A DNA stretch of 64,000 bases from Deinococcus sp045062605 (GCF_045062605.1 NZ_JBJGDW010000003.1:1-64000), one strand, 5' to 3'. Shown: positions 29,169 through 40,031, counted from the first letter of the stretch. Numbers and translations: made by a program. The notes: generated by a model not told the origin, from the sequence alone.

Positions 29169-29728
29169 GGCGGGCATTTCTAATCGGCGCGATGGTCGCC
29201 GTCCTCAGCGCCGCGCTGTTCTACGCCTCCGGCATGAACATGCGCCCCGGCAGTTTCAGCCTGCACATGGGCGCACATCTGCTGCTCTCGCTGGGGGCCG
29301 CGCCGCTGCTGATCCTGGCACTCCCGCACTGGCGTCCGCACATCAGCGGACCACTGGCGTTTCTGGCCCTCAACGTCGTGACGTATGGCGTCCATCTTCC
29401 CGCCGTCTACGCGCGGCTGATGACCCCTGGCGGAATGCTGATTGAAAGCCTGCTGTTTCTGGGTGCGGGCCTGCTGTTCTGGGCGCGGGTGGCGCGGGGC
29501 GGGCTGGGCGCGGCATTGCTGCTGCTGGCCCAGATGGCCGCCTGTGCGCTGCTGGGCGCGGCAATTACCTTCAGCCGCGACGCCTACGCCATGACCCTTC
29601 CCGACGACACCGCGCTGGGCGGCGTGCTGATGTGGGTGGTGGGCGGCTTCGTGGTGATGGCGGCGGCGTTCTACCACTTCATGCTGGTGTTGAAAACTGC
29701 GGAGACGAGAAATGAACAGACTGTCTAA
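29165..29728 (+). CDS. CtaG-like cytochrome oxidase assembly membrane protein
   Basis: A 187-residue hydrophobic protein with about five membrane segments. The segment FSLHMGAHLLLSLGAAPLLI near 31-50, with its histidine pair, and the position directly after subunit III resemble caa3_CtaG assembly proteins (PF09678), which are usually longer. It starts with GTG in a four-base overlap with the subunit III stop (GTGA). A role in heme or copper insertion is inferred from family and place. Confidence is moderate because the family match rests on a short histidine-containing motif. Confidence 0.65.
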   Translation: MRRAFLIGAMVAVLSAALFYASGMNMRPGSFSLHMGAHLLLSLGAAPLLILALPHWRPHISGPLAFLALNVVTYGVHLPAVYARLMTPGGMLIESLLFLGAGLLFWARVARGGLGAALLLLAQMAACALLGAAITFSRDAYAMTLPDDTALGGVLMWVVGGFVVMAAAFYHFMLVLKTAETRNEQTV

Positions 29729-30089
29729 GGTGCTGGCCCCGCTGCTGCGCGTGCTTGGCTTTCCGATGTACTGGCTTTTACGTCGGCTAGGCTCCCTGCC
29801 ACTGAAAGCCGAACCCGCCTCCATTCCCGCCCCTGAACCCCAACCGCTACCCGACGATGTGCTGCTGCCCCCTGGCTGGACGCGCCCGCGTGAAATGGCT
29901 GAGGCCAACCCGACGCTCGCGCCCGTGCTGCTGGCCTTCGGGCTGGCGGGAACGGCACTGGGGCTGCTGGTTTCTGCCTGGGGGATCGTGGGGTTGGGCG
30001 TGGTGGTGGCCTTGCTGGGCGGCGGAATGTGGGCCTGGGACAGCTTTCAGGCCACGGTTCAACCCGGTGTCCCGCAGGAGGAAGCATGA
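29712..30089 (+). CDS. Small membrane protein in the respiratory cluster
   Basis: A 125-residue protein with an amphipathic or membrane-associated N-terminus (residues 1-28), a proline-rich linker, and two hydrophobic segments near 70-110. GGAGA precedes the ATG, and the frame overlaps both neighbours. The place and size suggest an accessory subunit, comparable to small subunit IV proteins, but there is no recognisable motif. The last codons overlap the Rieske start (ATGA). Confidence 0.65.
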   Translation: MNRLSKVLAPLLRVLGFPMYWLLRRLGSLPLKAEPASIPAPEPQPLPDDVLLPPGWTRPREMAEANPTLAPVLLAFGLAGTALGLLVSAWGIVGLGVVVALLGGGMWAWDSFQATVQPGVPQEEA

Positions 30090-30640
30090 GCGACACGCAC
30101 GCCAGTCCCGACACGACAGGTCAGGACGACACGCAGGAACCCTCCCGCCGCAAGCTGCTGATTGGCCTCAGCCTGGGGTCTGGGGCGCTGGCCGCCGCCG
30201 CAGCGGGCTATCCGATAGCCAAGGCTGTGCTTGATCCCGCTTTTCAGAATGGGGGCCGGGGCGACTGGCAGACGGTGGGCCAACTGACCGACTTCCCCCT
30301 CTGGAAAACGGTGCTGGTCACGTTCATCCGGCCCGGCGCACGCAGTTTCGGCGGCGATATCAAGAAAGACACCGCTTACCTGACGCGTCGGCCCGGCGAC
30401 TGGCTGGCGCTGCACAACGTCTGCATGCACCTGGGCTGTCCGGTGCGCCACCAGGACGGCTCCGGGCTGTACTTCTGCCCCTGCCACGGCGGGGTCTATG
30501 ACGCCGAGGGCATCAACGTGGCCGGGCCGCCGCGCATTCCGCTGCAACGCCTGGGCGTGCGCGTGGAAGGTCAGGACGTGCAACTCCAGAGCGCCGCCAT
30601 GCCGCTGCCCACGCTGACCTGGCCGGGCGGTGACTCGTGA
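30086..30640 (+). CDS. Rieske 2Fe-2S protein of the cytochrome bc complex
   Basis: A 184-residue Rieske protein. The twin-arginine-like SRRKLLIGLSLG near 20-31 and one hydrophobic segment (about 24-45) anchor it on the outer face. The cluster ligands are CMHLGC near 113-118 and CPCHGG near 131-136, with the two Cys-His pairs intact. It passes electrons from quinol to the heme c of the next gene's product. It overlaps both neighbours by four bases. Confidence 0.93.
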   Translation: MSDTHASPDTTGQDDTQEPSRRKLLIGLSLGSGALAAAAAGYPIAKAVLDPAFQNGGRGDWQTVGQLTDFPLWKTVLVTFIRPGARSFGGDIKKDTAYLTRRPGDWLALHNVCMHLGCPVRHQDGSGLYFCPCHGGVYDAEGINVAGPPRIPLQRLGVRVEGQDVQLQSAAMPLPTLTWPGGDS

Positions 30641-32097
30641 GCAATCCCGCTCAAACCAAACCGGCCAAGATTGATGAAGCGAACGACACGCCGCCTGCCG
30701 TCACCGAGAAGAAATACGGTCTATTTCTTGGTTGGATTGAAGACCGCACCGGACTGATCAGCCGCCTGAACACCGTGGCGGGCCACCGGGTTCCGAAGCG
30801 CAGCAAATGGGCCTTCGTGTTCGGCAGCGCCACCCTGTTCGCCTTCATCCTGCAAGTGGTGACGGGGATCACGCTGGCGATGTTCTTTGAGCCGTCCAGC
30901 GCCACGGCGTACCAGAGCCTCCAGCGCATCTCCACCCCAGGCACCGCCGAGGCGATGGTGCGCGGGCTGCATTACTTCGGCGCGTCGCTGATGGTGGTGA
31001 TGATGGGCATTCACCTGATCCGGGTGTACCTCTCGGCGGCTTACAAATACCCGCGTGAAATGCAGTGGATCAGCGGCGTGGTGATGCTGCTGCTGGTGCT
31101 GGCGATGGCCTTTACCGGGCAGACATTGCGCTGGGACCAGACCGCCGTCTGGAGCGTGGTGGTGGGCGCGGAGCAGGCGTCACGCGCCCCGATTGTCGGT
31201 CCGATCCTGGCCCGCTTCCTGATGGCGGGGGACACGCTGAATGCAGGCACACTGTCGCGGCTGTACGCCCTGCACACCTACTGGTTTCCGGCGCTGCTGT
31301 TCGGCCTGATCGGGCTGCATGTGTTCCTGGTGCTGCGAAACGGCATCAGCGAGCCGCCCGTGCCGGGGCGCAGGGTTGATCCGCGCACCTACAAGCAGGA
31401 GTACCAGGCCCGCGTCAAGAAGGACGGTGTCCCCTTCTGGCCGGACGCGGCGTGGCGGGATACGGTGTTCGGCAGTGCATTGATCATCCTGATGGCGTTT
31501 CTGGCCTGGAAATTTGGCGCACCGGCGCTGAGCAAGCCGCCGGACCCCAGCCTGATCAACGCCGATCCCAAGCCCGACTGGTACCTGATCTGGTACTTCT
31601 CGGTGCTGGCGCTGTGGCCGTATGGCATCACCAATCTGATGATCATTCTCGCGCCGCTGCTGGCGATTGTCGGGCTGATCGCGCTGCCGCTGGTGAGCAA
31701 CAAGGGCGAACGCGCGCCCAGCCGCCGCCCCTGGGCCATCAGCATCGTTGTCGTGACCGTGGGGATGATCTTCAGCCTGACGTTGCTGGGCTACCGCGAG
31801 CCGTGGCTGCCGCGTTTCGGGACGCCGCCGCTCACTGCCCAGCAGGTGAACAGCACCGATCCCAGTGTGGTGCGCGGCGCGGCGCTGTTCCATGACCAGT
31901 CGTGCATCCTGTGCCACAAAATTGATGGGCAGGGCGGGATTCGCGGCCCCAACCTCAGCCAGATCGGGGAGCGGCTGACGAAGGATCAGCTCACCTGGCG
32001 CATCCAGAACGGCGCGGCCAGCATGCCCTCATATGCCGGGGTGCTGACCACGGACCAGTTGCGCGATCTGGTGAATTTTCTGGCGTCGCGTCAGTGA
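30637..32097 (+). CDS. Cytochrome b fused to cytochrome c (quinol oxidoreductase)
   Basis: A 486-residue fusion. Residues about 45-390 form a complete cytochrome b with the b6 part (heme-ligand histidines in HYFGASLM and GIHLIRVY near 110-130, and LHTYWF and GLHVFLV near 210-233) and the subunit IV-like part. The C-terminal 80 residues are a cytochrome c domain with CILCHK near 423-428 and a methionine in ASMPSYAG near 458-465. GTG start in a four-base overlap with the Rieske stop. With the Rieske protein it forms a menaquinol:cytochrome c reductase whose heme c can hand electrons to oxidase subunit II. Confidence 0.93.
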   Translation: MSNPAQTKPAKIDEANDTPPAVTEKKYGLFLGWIEDRTGLISRLNTVAGHRVPKRSKWAFVFGSATLFAFILQVVTGITLAMFFEPSSATAYQSLQRISTPGTAEAMVRGLHYFGASLMVVMMGIHLIRVYLSAAYKYPREMQWISGVVMLLLVLAMAFTGQTLRWDQTAVWSVVVGAEQASRAPIVGPILARFLMAGDTLNAGTLSRLYALHTYWFPALLFGLIGLHVFLVLRNGISEPPVPGRRVDPRTYKQEYQARVKKDGVPFWPDAAWRDTVFGSALIILMAFLAWKFGAPALSKPPDPSLINADPKPDWYLIWYFSVLALWPYGITNLMIILAPLLAIVGLIALPLVSNKGERAPSRRPWAISIVVVTVGMIFSLTLLGYREPWLPRFGTPPLTAQQVNSTDPSVVRGAALFHDQSCILCHKIDGQGGIRGPNLSQIGERLTKDQLTWRIQNGAASMPSYAGVLTTDQLRDLVNFLASRQ

Positions 32098-32186
32098 CCG
32101 GAAGGCCCTGAGCAGACCTTGCTGACGGCCAGCCCACTGCTGCGCCACTTCACATGGGCGTCATCTGGCAGACGCACCATCGCCCC

Positions 32187-33350
32187 ATGAGTGGCATTTC
32201 GGTGACTGGGGTTCCGGCTGAAGTCCAGATCGGCACTGAACAGATCGGCACTGGAACGCCGCAGAGGGTCAAGACGGCCCGCCTGACCGCCCTGGACGCC
32301 TGGCGTGGCCTGACCGTGCTGCTGATGCTGCTGGTCAACAACGTCGCGCTGGGTGGGCGCACGCCATACCAACTGGTCCACGCGCCCTTCGGCGGGCTGA
32401 CCCTGACCGATCTGGTCTTCCCGTGGTTCCTGCTGTGCGCCGGGGCGGCCCTGCCGTTCTCGCTGGCGGCCATGACCCGCAGTGGCGTCGTCGGCTGGCT
32501 GCGGGTGCGCCGCTTGTTAACCCGCGCGATCTTGCTGTATCTGGCCGGAGCCTTCCTGACCAGCGTGACCATCCACGCCCCCACGCTGGGGCTGGGCGTG
32601 CTGCAACTGATCGCCCTGGCAACGCTGTGCGCGGCGCTGCTGGGCGGGTTGCGCGGATGGTGGCAGGCTGGGATAGCCGCCGCGCTGCTGCTGGGCTACG
32701 CCGCCTTCCTGACCCTGACCCCCCACGCGGCGGGCGTGGGTCTCATTTCTGAGACGCAGAACCCGGTGCAGACGGTCAACGACGTGGTGCTGACTCCTCT
32801 GGGGTTGCGCGGCCTGATCTCGGTGATTCCCACCACCGCGCTGGTCTTGCTGGGCGCGCTGGCGGCCCGGCCCTTACAACAACGCGACAGCCGCGCGCCG
32901 CTCAAGCTGCTGGGGCTGGGGCTGGCCCTCAGCGTCATCGGTTTTGGCTGGGCGGCCAGCGGGCACATCCCTTTCAGCAAGGCGCTGTGGACACCCCCGT
33001 ACATCCTGTACAGCGCGGGGCTGGGCATTCTGGGGATGCTGGCCTTCTGGCTGATCGCCGATTCCGGGCGTGTGCGCTTTGGGCGCAGGCTCCTGGCCCC
33101 GCTGACCATTCCGGGGCGCAACGCGCTGGCCGGGTACATGCTGCCCATCCTGATCAAGTTCTGGATTCTGCTGGAGTGGCAGGTGAGCTGGACCGGGAAA
33201 AGCCAGAGCATCCTCGCCTCGTTGCTGGAACTGGGCCGCACGCATCTGGGTGGGTTTGCGGGCGGGCTGGTGTACACGCTGGGCTACGTGCTGGCGGTGT
33301 GGCTGGGGCTGGCCTGGATGGCGCGGCGGGGGCTGATCTGGAAGCTGTGA
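32187..33350 (+). CDS. DUF1624/HGSNAT-like acyltransferase membrane protein
   Basis: A 387-residue protein with about 10 membrane segments, related to the heparan-alpha-glucosaminide N-acetyltransferase-like family. The motif RLTALDAWRGLTVLLMLLVN near 31-50 is the signature, and DLVFPWFLLCAGAALPFSLA near 75-94 follows. Members move acyl groups across the membrane onto sugars, but most bacterial ones are uncharacterised. An ATG 11 codons upstream is also in frame; 32187 is preferred weakly because CACCAT, a near match to the leaderless box, lies six bases before it. Neither start has a ribosome site. Confidence 0.7.
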   Translation: MSGISVTGVPAEVQIGTEQIGTGTPQRVKTARLTALDAWRGLTVLLMLLVNNVALGGRTPYQLVHAPFGGLTLTDLVFPWFLLCAGAALPFSLAAMTRSGVVGWLRVRRLLTRAILLYLAGAFLTSVTIHAPTLGLGVLQLIALATLCAALLGGLRGWWQAGIAAALLLGYAAFLTLTPHAAGVGLISETQNPVQTVNDVVLTPLGLRGLISVIPTTALVLLGALAARPLQQRDSRAPLKLLGLGLALSVIGFGWAASGHIPFSKALWTPPYILYSAGLGILGMLAFWLIADSGRVRFGRRLLAPLTIPGRNALAGYMLPILIKFWILLEWQVSWTGKSQSILASLLELGRTHLGGFAGGLVYTLGYVLAVWLGLAWMARRGLIWKL

Positions 33351-33413
33351 ATGCTGACCCGCCTGATCTTTCTAGCCTGCCCACGCGTCTCCCCACCGCT
33401 CAAAGGACCCGAC

Positions 33414-34535
33414 ATGATGCGCCAACGACACATGACCCTGCTGCTGTGCAGCCTGCTCGGATCGGCGCTGGCCGCCCCGGCAAACCACACCCCGGCAAAC
33501 CTGACTTACGGCGGCATAAATTTCAATACCCTGGCCGCCGACTCGTACAAACTTGCGGGCCTGAACGGCAAATTCACCGACTGGCTGGACGGGGCGTACC
33601 TGAAAGCGGGCCTGCCGCTGAAGGCTGGAGCGGCAAAAGGCCAGACGCTGGGGGCCGCGCTGGACATCCGCAAGGCCGAGCTGAAGGCTGCGAAGGGCGA
33701 CGCCCGCGACAGACTGGCGCGTGAAACCGCCGTCTGGGCACACGCTTTTATCAAGAAGGTGGTGCCGAGGTTCAGTCTGGAACGCGGCTTCGAGTTCGCC
33801 AGTCTCGCCACGAACGGCGAGCGCCAGTGCCTGCTCCAGAGCGTGGTGATCGCCGGACTGCTGGAGCGTGCTGGGCTGGACGCCGGACTGGTGATGGTCT
33901 GGAAGAGTCAGGAGGGCCAGGAGAGCAATCTGGGCCATGTAACCAGCGTGCTGCGGCTGCCGGGCGGCGCGGGCGATCTGGAGGTGGATGCCAGCGAACC
34001 CACGCCCACCGCACGTCACGGCGGCGTGCTGGCCTGGGCCGCTGGAGGCTACCGCTTCCTGAACGCCCGCTTCGGCCCCGGAGACGTGATCACGTCCTCT
34101 ACCCGTGCGGACGGCAAGGGAATGATCAAGCCCACCGATCTGTCCTTCCTGAGCCTGAATTACGTGCGCTCGCAGTTCGATTACTACCGGGGTGAGCGGG
34201 CCATCGGCGGCCTGCTGGGCACCGGCACCGGCAAGGCCACCGCTGAGGGTCTGAAGCTGAGCGAGAAATGGCTGAAAGCGGCGCTGACCGAGGAGCCGAA
34301 CAACGCGCTGGCAGCGGGCGTGCTGGGCAACGTCTGGCGCAAGGAAAACCGCAATACGGAAGCGCGGGCGCAGTACCTGAAAGCGGCCGAGCTGTACGCC
34401 GCGCAGGGCCACACGCCCGCCGGGATGGCCGCCAACCTGAAATGGGCCTCGGCCCAGGCCAGTGTGGGCCATTCCGCGCTGGTCTTCACCCCTGCCCTCC
34501 GACTCTTCGCGCTCCTGAGCGCCGCCTACAGGTGA
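33414..34535 (+). CDS. Secreted protein with TPR-like C-terminus, function unknown
   Basis: A 373-residue protein with a signal peptide (MTLLLCSLLGSALAA after a short basic start). The central region has a transglutaminase-like flavour (RQCLLQSVVIAGLLERAGLD near 138-157, LEVDASEPTP near 189-198), but a catalytic triad cannot be confirmed by eye. The C-terminal part (ALTEEPNNALAAGVLGNVWR near 286-305) looks like tetratricopeptide helices. AAAGGA precedes the first of two adjacent ATGs. The next gene starts five bases after its stop, so they probably form an operon of envelope proteins. Confidence 0.65.
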   Translation: MMRQRHMTLLLCSLLGSALAAPANHTPANLTYGGINFNTLAADSYKLAGLNGKFTDWLDGAYLKAGLPLKAGAAKGQTLGAALDIRKAELKAAKGDARDRLARETAVWAHAFIKKVVPRFSLERGFEFASLATNGERQCLLQSVVIAGLLERAGLDAGLVMVWKSQEGQESNLGHVTSVLRLPGGAGDLEVDASEPTPTARHGGVLAWAAGGYRFLNARFGPGDVITSSTRADGKGMIKPTDLSFLSLNYVRSQFDYYRGERAIGGLLGTGTGKATAEGLKLSEKWLKAALTEEPNNALAAGVLGNVWRKENRNTEARAQYLKAAELYAAQGHTPAGMAANLKWASAQASVGHSALVFTPALRLFALLSAAYR

Positions 34536-34539
34536 TTCC

Positions 34540-35805
<1,266 letters not shown>

Positions 35806-36089
35806 GGCCGTGCGGAGTGCCCAGCCCCCATCCTGCTGGACCAGCCCACATGCCGTTAGAAAGATCAAGAAACCCGCACCAAACCGCAATCTTTCTTGAA
35901 TGTTTCATCTGAACGTTGAAAGGGCGGGGGTACGCTCCTGGTGTTGACCTGGCATGGACCGGACACGGGTGTCAGGCACGGACCTCGCTGCTCATGAGAA
36001 CGCAGATCATGAGAATGCAGCGCGGCCCGAAGACACACAGCCGCCCGAAAACACAGCGGATCGGCACACGAGACATGGAGGCAAACAAC
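35806..36089 (+). other. Leader region of the 36-46 kb cluster
   Basis: This 284-base gap holds an inverted repeat, AGAAAGAT at 35858-35865 with ATCTTTCT at 35889-35896 around a 23-base loop, which could end the upstream transcript or act as a regulator site. TTGAAT and TTGAAA motifs near 35896-35923 are possible -35 boxes, but no well-spaced -10 was found. No coding frame is supported here. Confidence 0.4.
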
Positions 36090-37919
36090 ATGGCGAACGT
36101 CAGCGATTTTGTGATTGACCGGATTCAGCAGTGGGGCGTCACCCGCGTCTTCGGTTTTCCCGGCGACGGCATCGGGGAATTTGACGGCGCGCTGGGCAGG
36201 GCGGAGCGCAAGGGCGAGGGCCTGAAATACGTCCGCCCCACCCACGAGGAAATCTGCGCCCTGATGGCGACGGCGCACGCCAAGTTCACGGGCGAGGTGG
36301 GCGTATGCATCGCCACCTCCAGCCCCGGCGCATTTCACATGCTCAACGGCCTGTACGACGCACAGATGGACAATCAGCCCGTGGTGGCCTTCGTGGGGCA
36401 GCAGGGGCTGAACTCGCTGGGAACGTTCAACCAGCAGGAGAGCAATCTGGAACGCGTCTTCGCGGACGTGGCCTGTTATGTGCAGACCATCGTGTCGCCG
36501 GAGCAGGCGCAGGCCGTGGTAGACACCGCTTTCCGCACCGCCCGCACCCGCCTGGCCCCCGCCGTGGTGATCCTGCCGCACGACGTTCAGAGCATGAAGA
36601 TGGAGGAACCGGGCCGCGAGCAGTGGGTCTCGCGCAGCAGCGCGGTTGCGCCGTCCACGTCCATCACGCCGCCGGACGCGGAGATTAAGAAGGCCGCCGC
36701 CATCCTGAACGCGGGCAAGAAGGTGGTGGTGATGGTGGGCCACGGCGCGAACGGGGCCACCGACGAGGTGCTGAAAGTGGCCGAATTGACGGGCGCGGGC
36801 ATCATCACCGCCCTGCGCGGCAAACAGGTGGTGCCGTCCGACGTGCCGTACCACGCGCAGCAACTGGGTCTGCTGGGTTCGCGGCCCAGCCTGGAAATGA
36901 TGAAGGACTGCGACACCCTGCTGTTGCTGGGCACCAATTACCCCTACGGCCAGTTTCTGCCCAAAACCGGGCAGGCGCGGGCCATTCAGGTGGACCTCAA
37001 GCCTGAGCAGATGGGCCTGCGCTACCCCACCGAACTGAACCTGTGGGGCGACGTGAAGGCCACGCTGGAGGCGCTGATCCCGCACCTGGACGCCAAAACG
37101 GATCTGGCCTGGCAGGAGGGCGTCAGCAAGGGCATGGTGGAGTGGGAACAGGAGATGACCGCGCAGGCCGAGACGGAATACGAGAAACTCAACCCCCGGC
37201 TGGTCTTCCACGAATTGAACAAGCGGCTCCCTCCGCAGGCCATCGTGACCTGCGACGCGGGCACCACTGCCGACTGGTACGGCCACCACATCCGGCTGCG
37301 GCGCGGGATGATGGGCGATCTGTCCGGGCGGCTGGCAACCATGCTGGCGGCCATGCCCTACGCCACCGCCGCCAAATTCGCCTATCCCGAACGCCCGGTG
37401 ATCTGCACCATCGGCGACGGCGCGTTTCAGATGCTGGGCATGAACGAGCTGATCACCATCAAGAAGTACATGAACACCTGGGCCAACCCGCAGTTCATCA
37501 TCATGGTGCTGCACAACGACGATCTGGAGCAGGTGTCGTGGGAAATGCGGACCGAGGACGGTAACCCGCTGTGGGACGGCTCGCAGGACGTGGAGACGGT
37601 GGATTATGCCGGGTACGCCGAGTTGCTGGGCTTCAAGGGCATCCGCCTGAAGAAGGGCGACGATGTGGGAGCCGCCTGGGACGCCGCCTTCGCCTACCGG
37701 GGCGTCACGCTGATTGATGCCTACGTCAGCAAGAACGTGCCGCCCATTCCCGCGCACATCAGCCTGGAATACGCCATGAACACGGCCAAAGCGCTGCTCA
37801 AGGGTGACCCGGAGGAAGGAAACGTGATCGTGGACTCGGCCAAGGCGCTGGTCACCGAGGGCGTCTCAAGGGTCAAGGGGGCGCTGCACATCGGCCAGGG
37901 CGACAAGGAAAATGATTGA
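36090..37919 (+). CDS. Thiamine-pyrophosphate enzyme (pyruvate oxidase/POX-like)
   Basis: A 609-residue TPP enzyme of the acetolactate synthase/pyruvate oxidase family. The activating glutamate is in RPTHEEIC near 47-54, the middle domain covers about 190-330, and the TPP/magnesium motif begins GDGAFQMLGMNE near 440-451 and ends at HNDD. It decarboxylates a 2-oxo acid; whether it is an oxidase, a decarboxylase or a ligase is open. The start at 36090 is chosen because GGAGG stands eight bases upstream; an in-frame ATG five codons earlier overlaps that site. It opens a run of nine closely spaced genes, the next overlapping by eight bases. Confidence 0.8.
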   Translation: MANVSDFVIDRIQQWGVTRVFGFPGDGIGEFDGALGRAERKGEGLKYVRPTHEEICALMATAHAKFTGEVGVCIATSSPGAFHMLNGLYDAQMDNQPVVAFVGQQGLNSLGTFNQQESNLERVFADVACYVQTIVSPEQAQAVVDTAFRTARTRLAPAVVILPHDVQSMKMEEPGREQWVSRSSAVAPSTSITPPDAEIKKAAAILNAGKKVVVMVGHGANGATDEVLKVAELTGAGIITALRGKQVVPSDVPYHAQQLGLLGSRPSLEMMKDCDTLLLLGTNYPYGQFLPKTGQARAIQVDLKPEQMGLRYPTELNLWGDVKATLEALIPHLDAKTDLAWQEGVSKGMVEWEQEMTAQAETEYEKLNPRLVFHELNKRLPPQAIVTCDAGTTADWYGHHIRLRRGMMGDLSGRLATMLAAMPYATAAKFAYPERPVICTIGDGAFQMLGMNELITIKKYMNTWANPQFIIMVLHNDDLEQVSWEMRTEDGNPLWDGSQDVETVDYAGYAELLGFKGIRLKKGDDVGAAWDAAFAYRGVTLIDAYVSKNVPPIPAHISLEYAMNTAKALLKGDPEEGNVIVDSAKALVTEGVSRVKGALHIGQGDKEND

Positions 37920-39024
37920 CGCCCGGATCACCCGTCTGACTGTCCGCGCCTACAGCGTTCCCACGCTGACTGAGGCCGAGACGGACGGCACCGCCCGCTG
38001 GGACGGCACCGGAGTCCTGATCGTGGAGGTGGAGGCGGGCGGAAAGACTGGGCTGGGCTACGCCTATGCCGACGCGGCTGCTGCCGGAATCATCCAGCAC
38101 ACGCTCTGGCCGCTCGTTCGAGACCAGAACCCACTGGACACCGCCCGCCACTTCTGGACGATGGCCGGGGCCGTTCGTAATCTGGGCTGGCCGGGCATCG
38201 CTGCGGGCGCAATCTCGGCGGTGGATGTGGCTCTGCACGACCTCAAGGCGCGGCTGTTGGACATCTCCCTGGTTCAGATGCTTGGCGGCGCACGCGAAAG
38301 CGTCATGGCCTATGGCAGCGGCGGCTTCACCAGTTACAGCGTGCAGGAGCTGGAAAAGCAGCTCGGCGGCTGGGCGCAGCAGGGCCTGAAGGCCGTCAAG
38401 ATGAAAATCGGCAGCCGCCCCGAAGACGATCTGAACCGCGTGAAAGCTGCCCGCGCCGCCATCGGGAACGACGTGGCTCTGTTCGTGGATGCCAATGGCG
38501 CGTACAGCCGCAAGCAGGCGCTGGGATTCGCCGAGAAATTTGCCGATCTGGACGTGTCGTGGTTTGAAGAACCTGTCTCCAGCGACGATCTGGCGGGCCT
38601 GCGCCTGCTGCGGGACCGTGGCCCCGGCGGAATGCAGATCGCGGCGGGCGAGTACGGTTACACGCCCACCTATTTTCACCACATGCTGGCGGCGGGCGCG
38701 GTGGACACCCTCCAGGCCGACGGAACGCGCTGCGGCGGTGCATCCGGCTTTGGGCTGGCGGCGGCCCAGGCGCAGGGCGCGGGCATTCCTTTAAGCGCCC
38801 ACACCGCCCCGGCCCTGCACGCCTCCCTGGCCTCCGCGCTACCGAATGTGGTGAACGTGGAGTATTTCTTTGACCACATCCGCATTGAGAACATGTTTTT
38901 TGACGGCGTTCCCGAACTCAGGGACGGCTTCCTCTACCCAGACCGCAGCCAGCCGGGCCTCGGCCTGACATTTAAGGCGGCGGACGCCCAACCCTATTTA
39001 CAGACCGAATGGAGGTCATCATGA
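37912..39024 (+). CDS. Mandelate racemase/enolase superfamily protein
   Basis: A 370-residue member of the enolase superfamily. The metal ligands and acid-base residues can be followed: KMKIG near 163-167 (K-x-K base), DANGAY near 191-196, WFEEPV near 218-223, GEYGY near 244-248, DGTRCGG near 268-274, and SAHTAPALH near 293-301. The K-x-K, D, E, E and D/H set fits the mandelate racemase subgroup, which contains sugar-acid dehydratases and racemases. The substrate is probably a sugar acid, given the cluster. It overlaps the TPP gene by eight bases and the SDR start by four. Confidence 0.82.
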   Translation: MIDARITRLTVRAYSVPTLTEAETDGTARWDGTGVLIVEVEAGGKTGLGYAYADAAAAGIIQHTLWPLVRDQNPLDTARHFWTMAGAVRNLGWPGIAAGAISAVDVALHDLKARLLDISLVQMLGGARESVMAYGSGGFTSYSVQELEKQLGGWAQQGLKAVKMKIGSRPEDDLNRVKAARAAIGNDVALFVDANGAYSRKQALGFAEKFADLDVSWFEEPVSSDDLAGLRLLRDRGPGGMQIAAGEYGYTPTYFHHMLAAGAVDTLQADGTRCGGASGFGLAAAQAQGAGIPLSAHTAPALHASLASALPNVVNVEYFFDHIRIENMFFDGVPELRDGFLYPDRSQPGLGLTFKAADAQPYLQTEWRSS

Positions 39025-40031
39025 CCAGAAGTAAGAAACCGAGAATCGTCGTTGTGACCGGAGCGAGCGCCGGTGCGGGGCGCGCCGTGGCCGTCGCTTT
39101 CGGCAAGCGCGGCGACACCGTGGCTTTAATCGCACGCGGCAGGGCTGGCCTAGAAGGCGCGAAGATAGAAGTGGAATCGGCGGGCGGCAAGGCTTTAGTT
39201 GTGCAATGCGACGTGGCCGATGCCGACGCGGTGGAGGCCGCAGCCGAACGTATAGAAACCGAACTCGGCCCGATAGACGTGTGGGTGAATGTGGCCATGA
39301 CCGGGGTGTTCAGCTACGTCAAGGACATGAAGCCGGAAGAGTACAAGCGCGTGACCGACGTGAATTACCTGGGTTTCGTGTACGGCACACTGTCAGCCCT
39401 TAAGCGAATGCTGCCGCGCGATTCGGGACGCATTATTCAGTTCGGCTCGGCGCTGGCGTACCGGGGCATTCCCCTCCAGAGCGCCTACTGCGGCAGCAAG
39501 CACGCCATCCAGGGCTTCTGCGATTCGCTGCGGGCCGAACTCCTGAGCGAGAACAGCAAGGTCACCGTCAGCATGGTGCAGATGCCGGCCATCAATACGC
39601 CGCAGTTCGACTGGCTCAGAACCCGGATGCCCCGCAAGGCGCAGCCCGTTCCACCGATCTACCAGCCGGAGATTCCCGCCGCCGCCATCCTGTACGCCGC
39701 CGACACCGGACGCCGCGAGCTGCTGGTGGGCTTTCCCACCTGGGTGGCCGTGTGGGGCAATAATTTCCTGCCTGCCGTGGGCGACTGGTATCTGGCGAAA
39801 ACCTGCATCAACGGCCAGATGACCGATCAGGCCCAGCCGAAGGACGCCCCCGACAACATGTTTCACCCGCTGGACGACGAGAAGGACTGGGGGATGCACG
39901 GGCGTTTTGATGACCGCGCCAGAACCACGAGCTGGGAGCTGCCGCTGGACGAACACCGAACTCTGTTCGCGGGGGCGCTGGCCGTGGCCGTCGCAGGAGT
40001 CTGGGGGGTCAGCCGTGCGCTCCGCCGATAA
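39021..40031 (+). CDS. SDR oxidoreductase with C-terminal membrane segment
   Basis: A 336-residue short-chain dehydrogenase with an extension of about 100 residues beyond the classical core and a hydrophobic segment near the C-terminus (AGALAVAVAGVWGVSRA). The cofactor loop is TGASAGAGRAVA near 14-25, and the catalytic residues lie in FGSALAYRGIPLQSAYCGSK near 135-154. The usual NNAG is NVAM (near 89-92). GGAGG precedes the ATG, which overlaps the upstream stop. The membrane tail would place the enzyme at the same surface as the next two membrane proteins. Confidence 0.83.
   Translation: MTRSKKPRIVVVTGASAGAGRAVAVAFGKRGDTVALIARGRAGLEGAKIEVESAGGKALVVQCDVADADAVEAAAERIETELGPIDVWVNVAMTGVFSYVKDMKPEEYKRVTDVNYLGFVYGTLSALKRMLPRDSGRIIQFGSALAYRGIPLQSAYCGSKHAIQGFCDSLRAELLSENSKVTVSMVQMPAINTPQFDWLRTRMPRKAQPVPPIYQPEIPAAAILYAADTGRRELLVGFPTWVAVWGNNFLPAVGDWYLAKTCINGQMTDQAQPKDAPDNMFHPLDDEKDWGMHGRFDDRARTTSWELPLDEHRTLFAGALAVAVAGVWGVSRALRR

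Noticed and set aside
35865..37757. A 630-codon frame on the minus strand
   Set aside because: It is antisense to the TPP enzyme, which has clear catalytic motifs; the His/Gly-rich translation is a codon-bias shadow.
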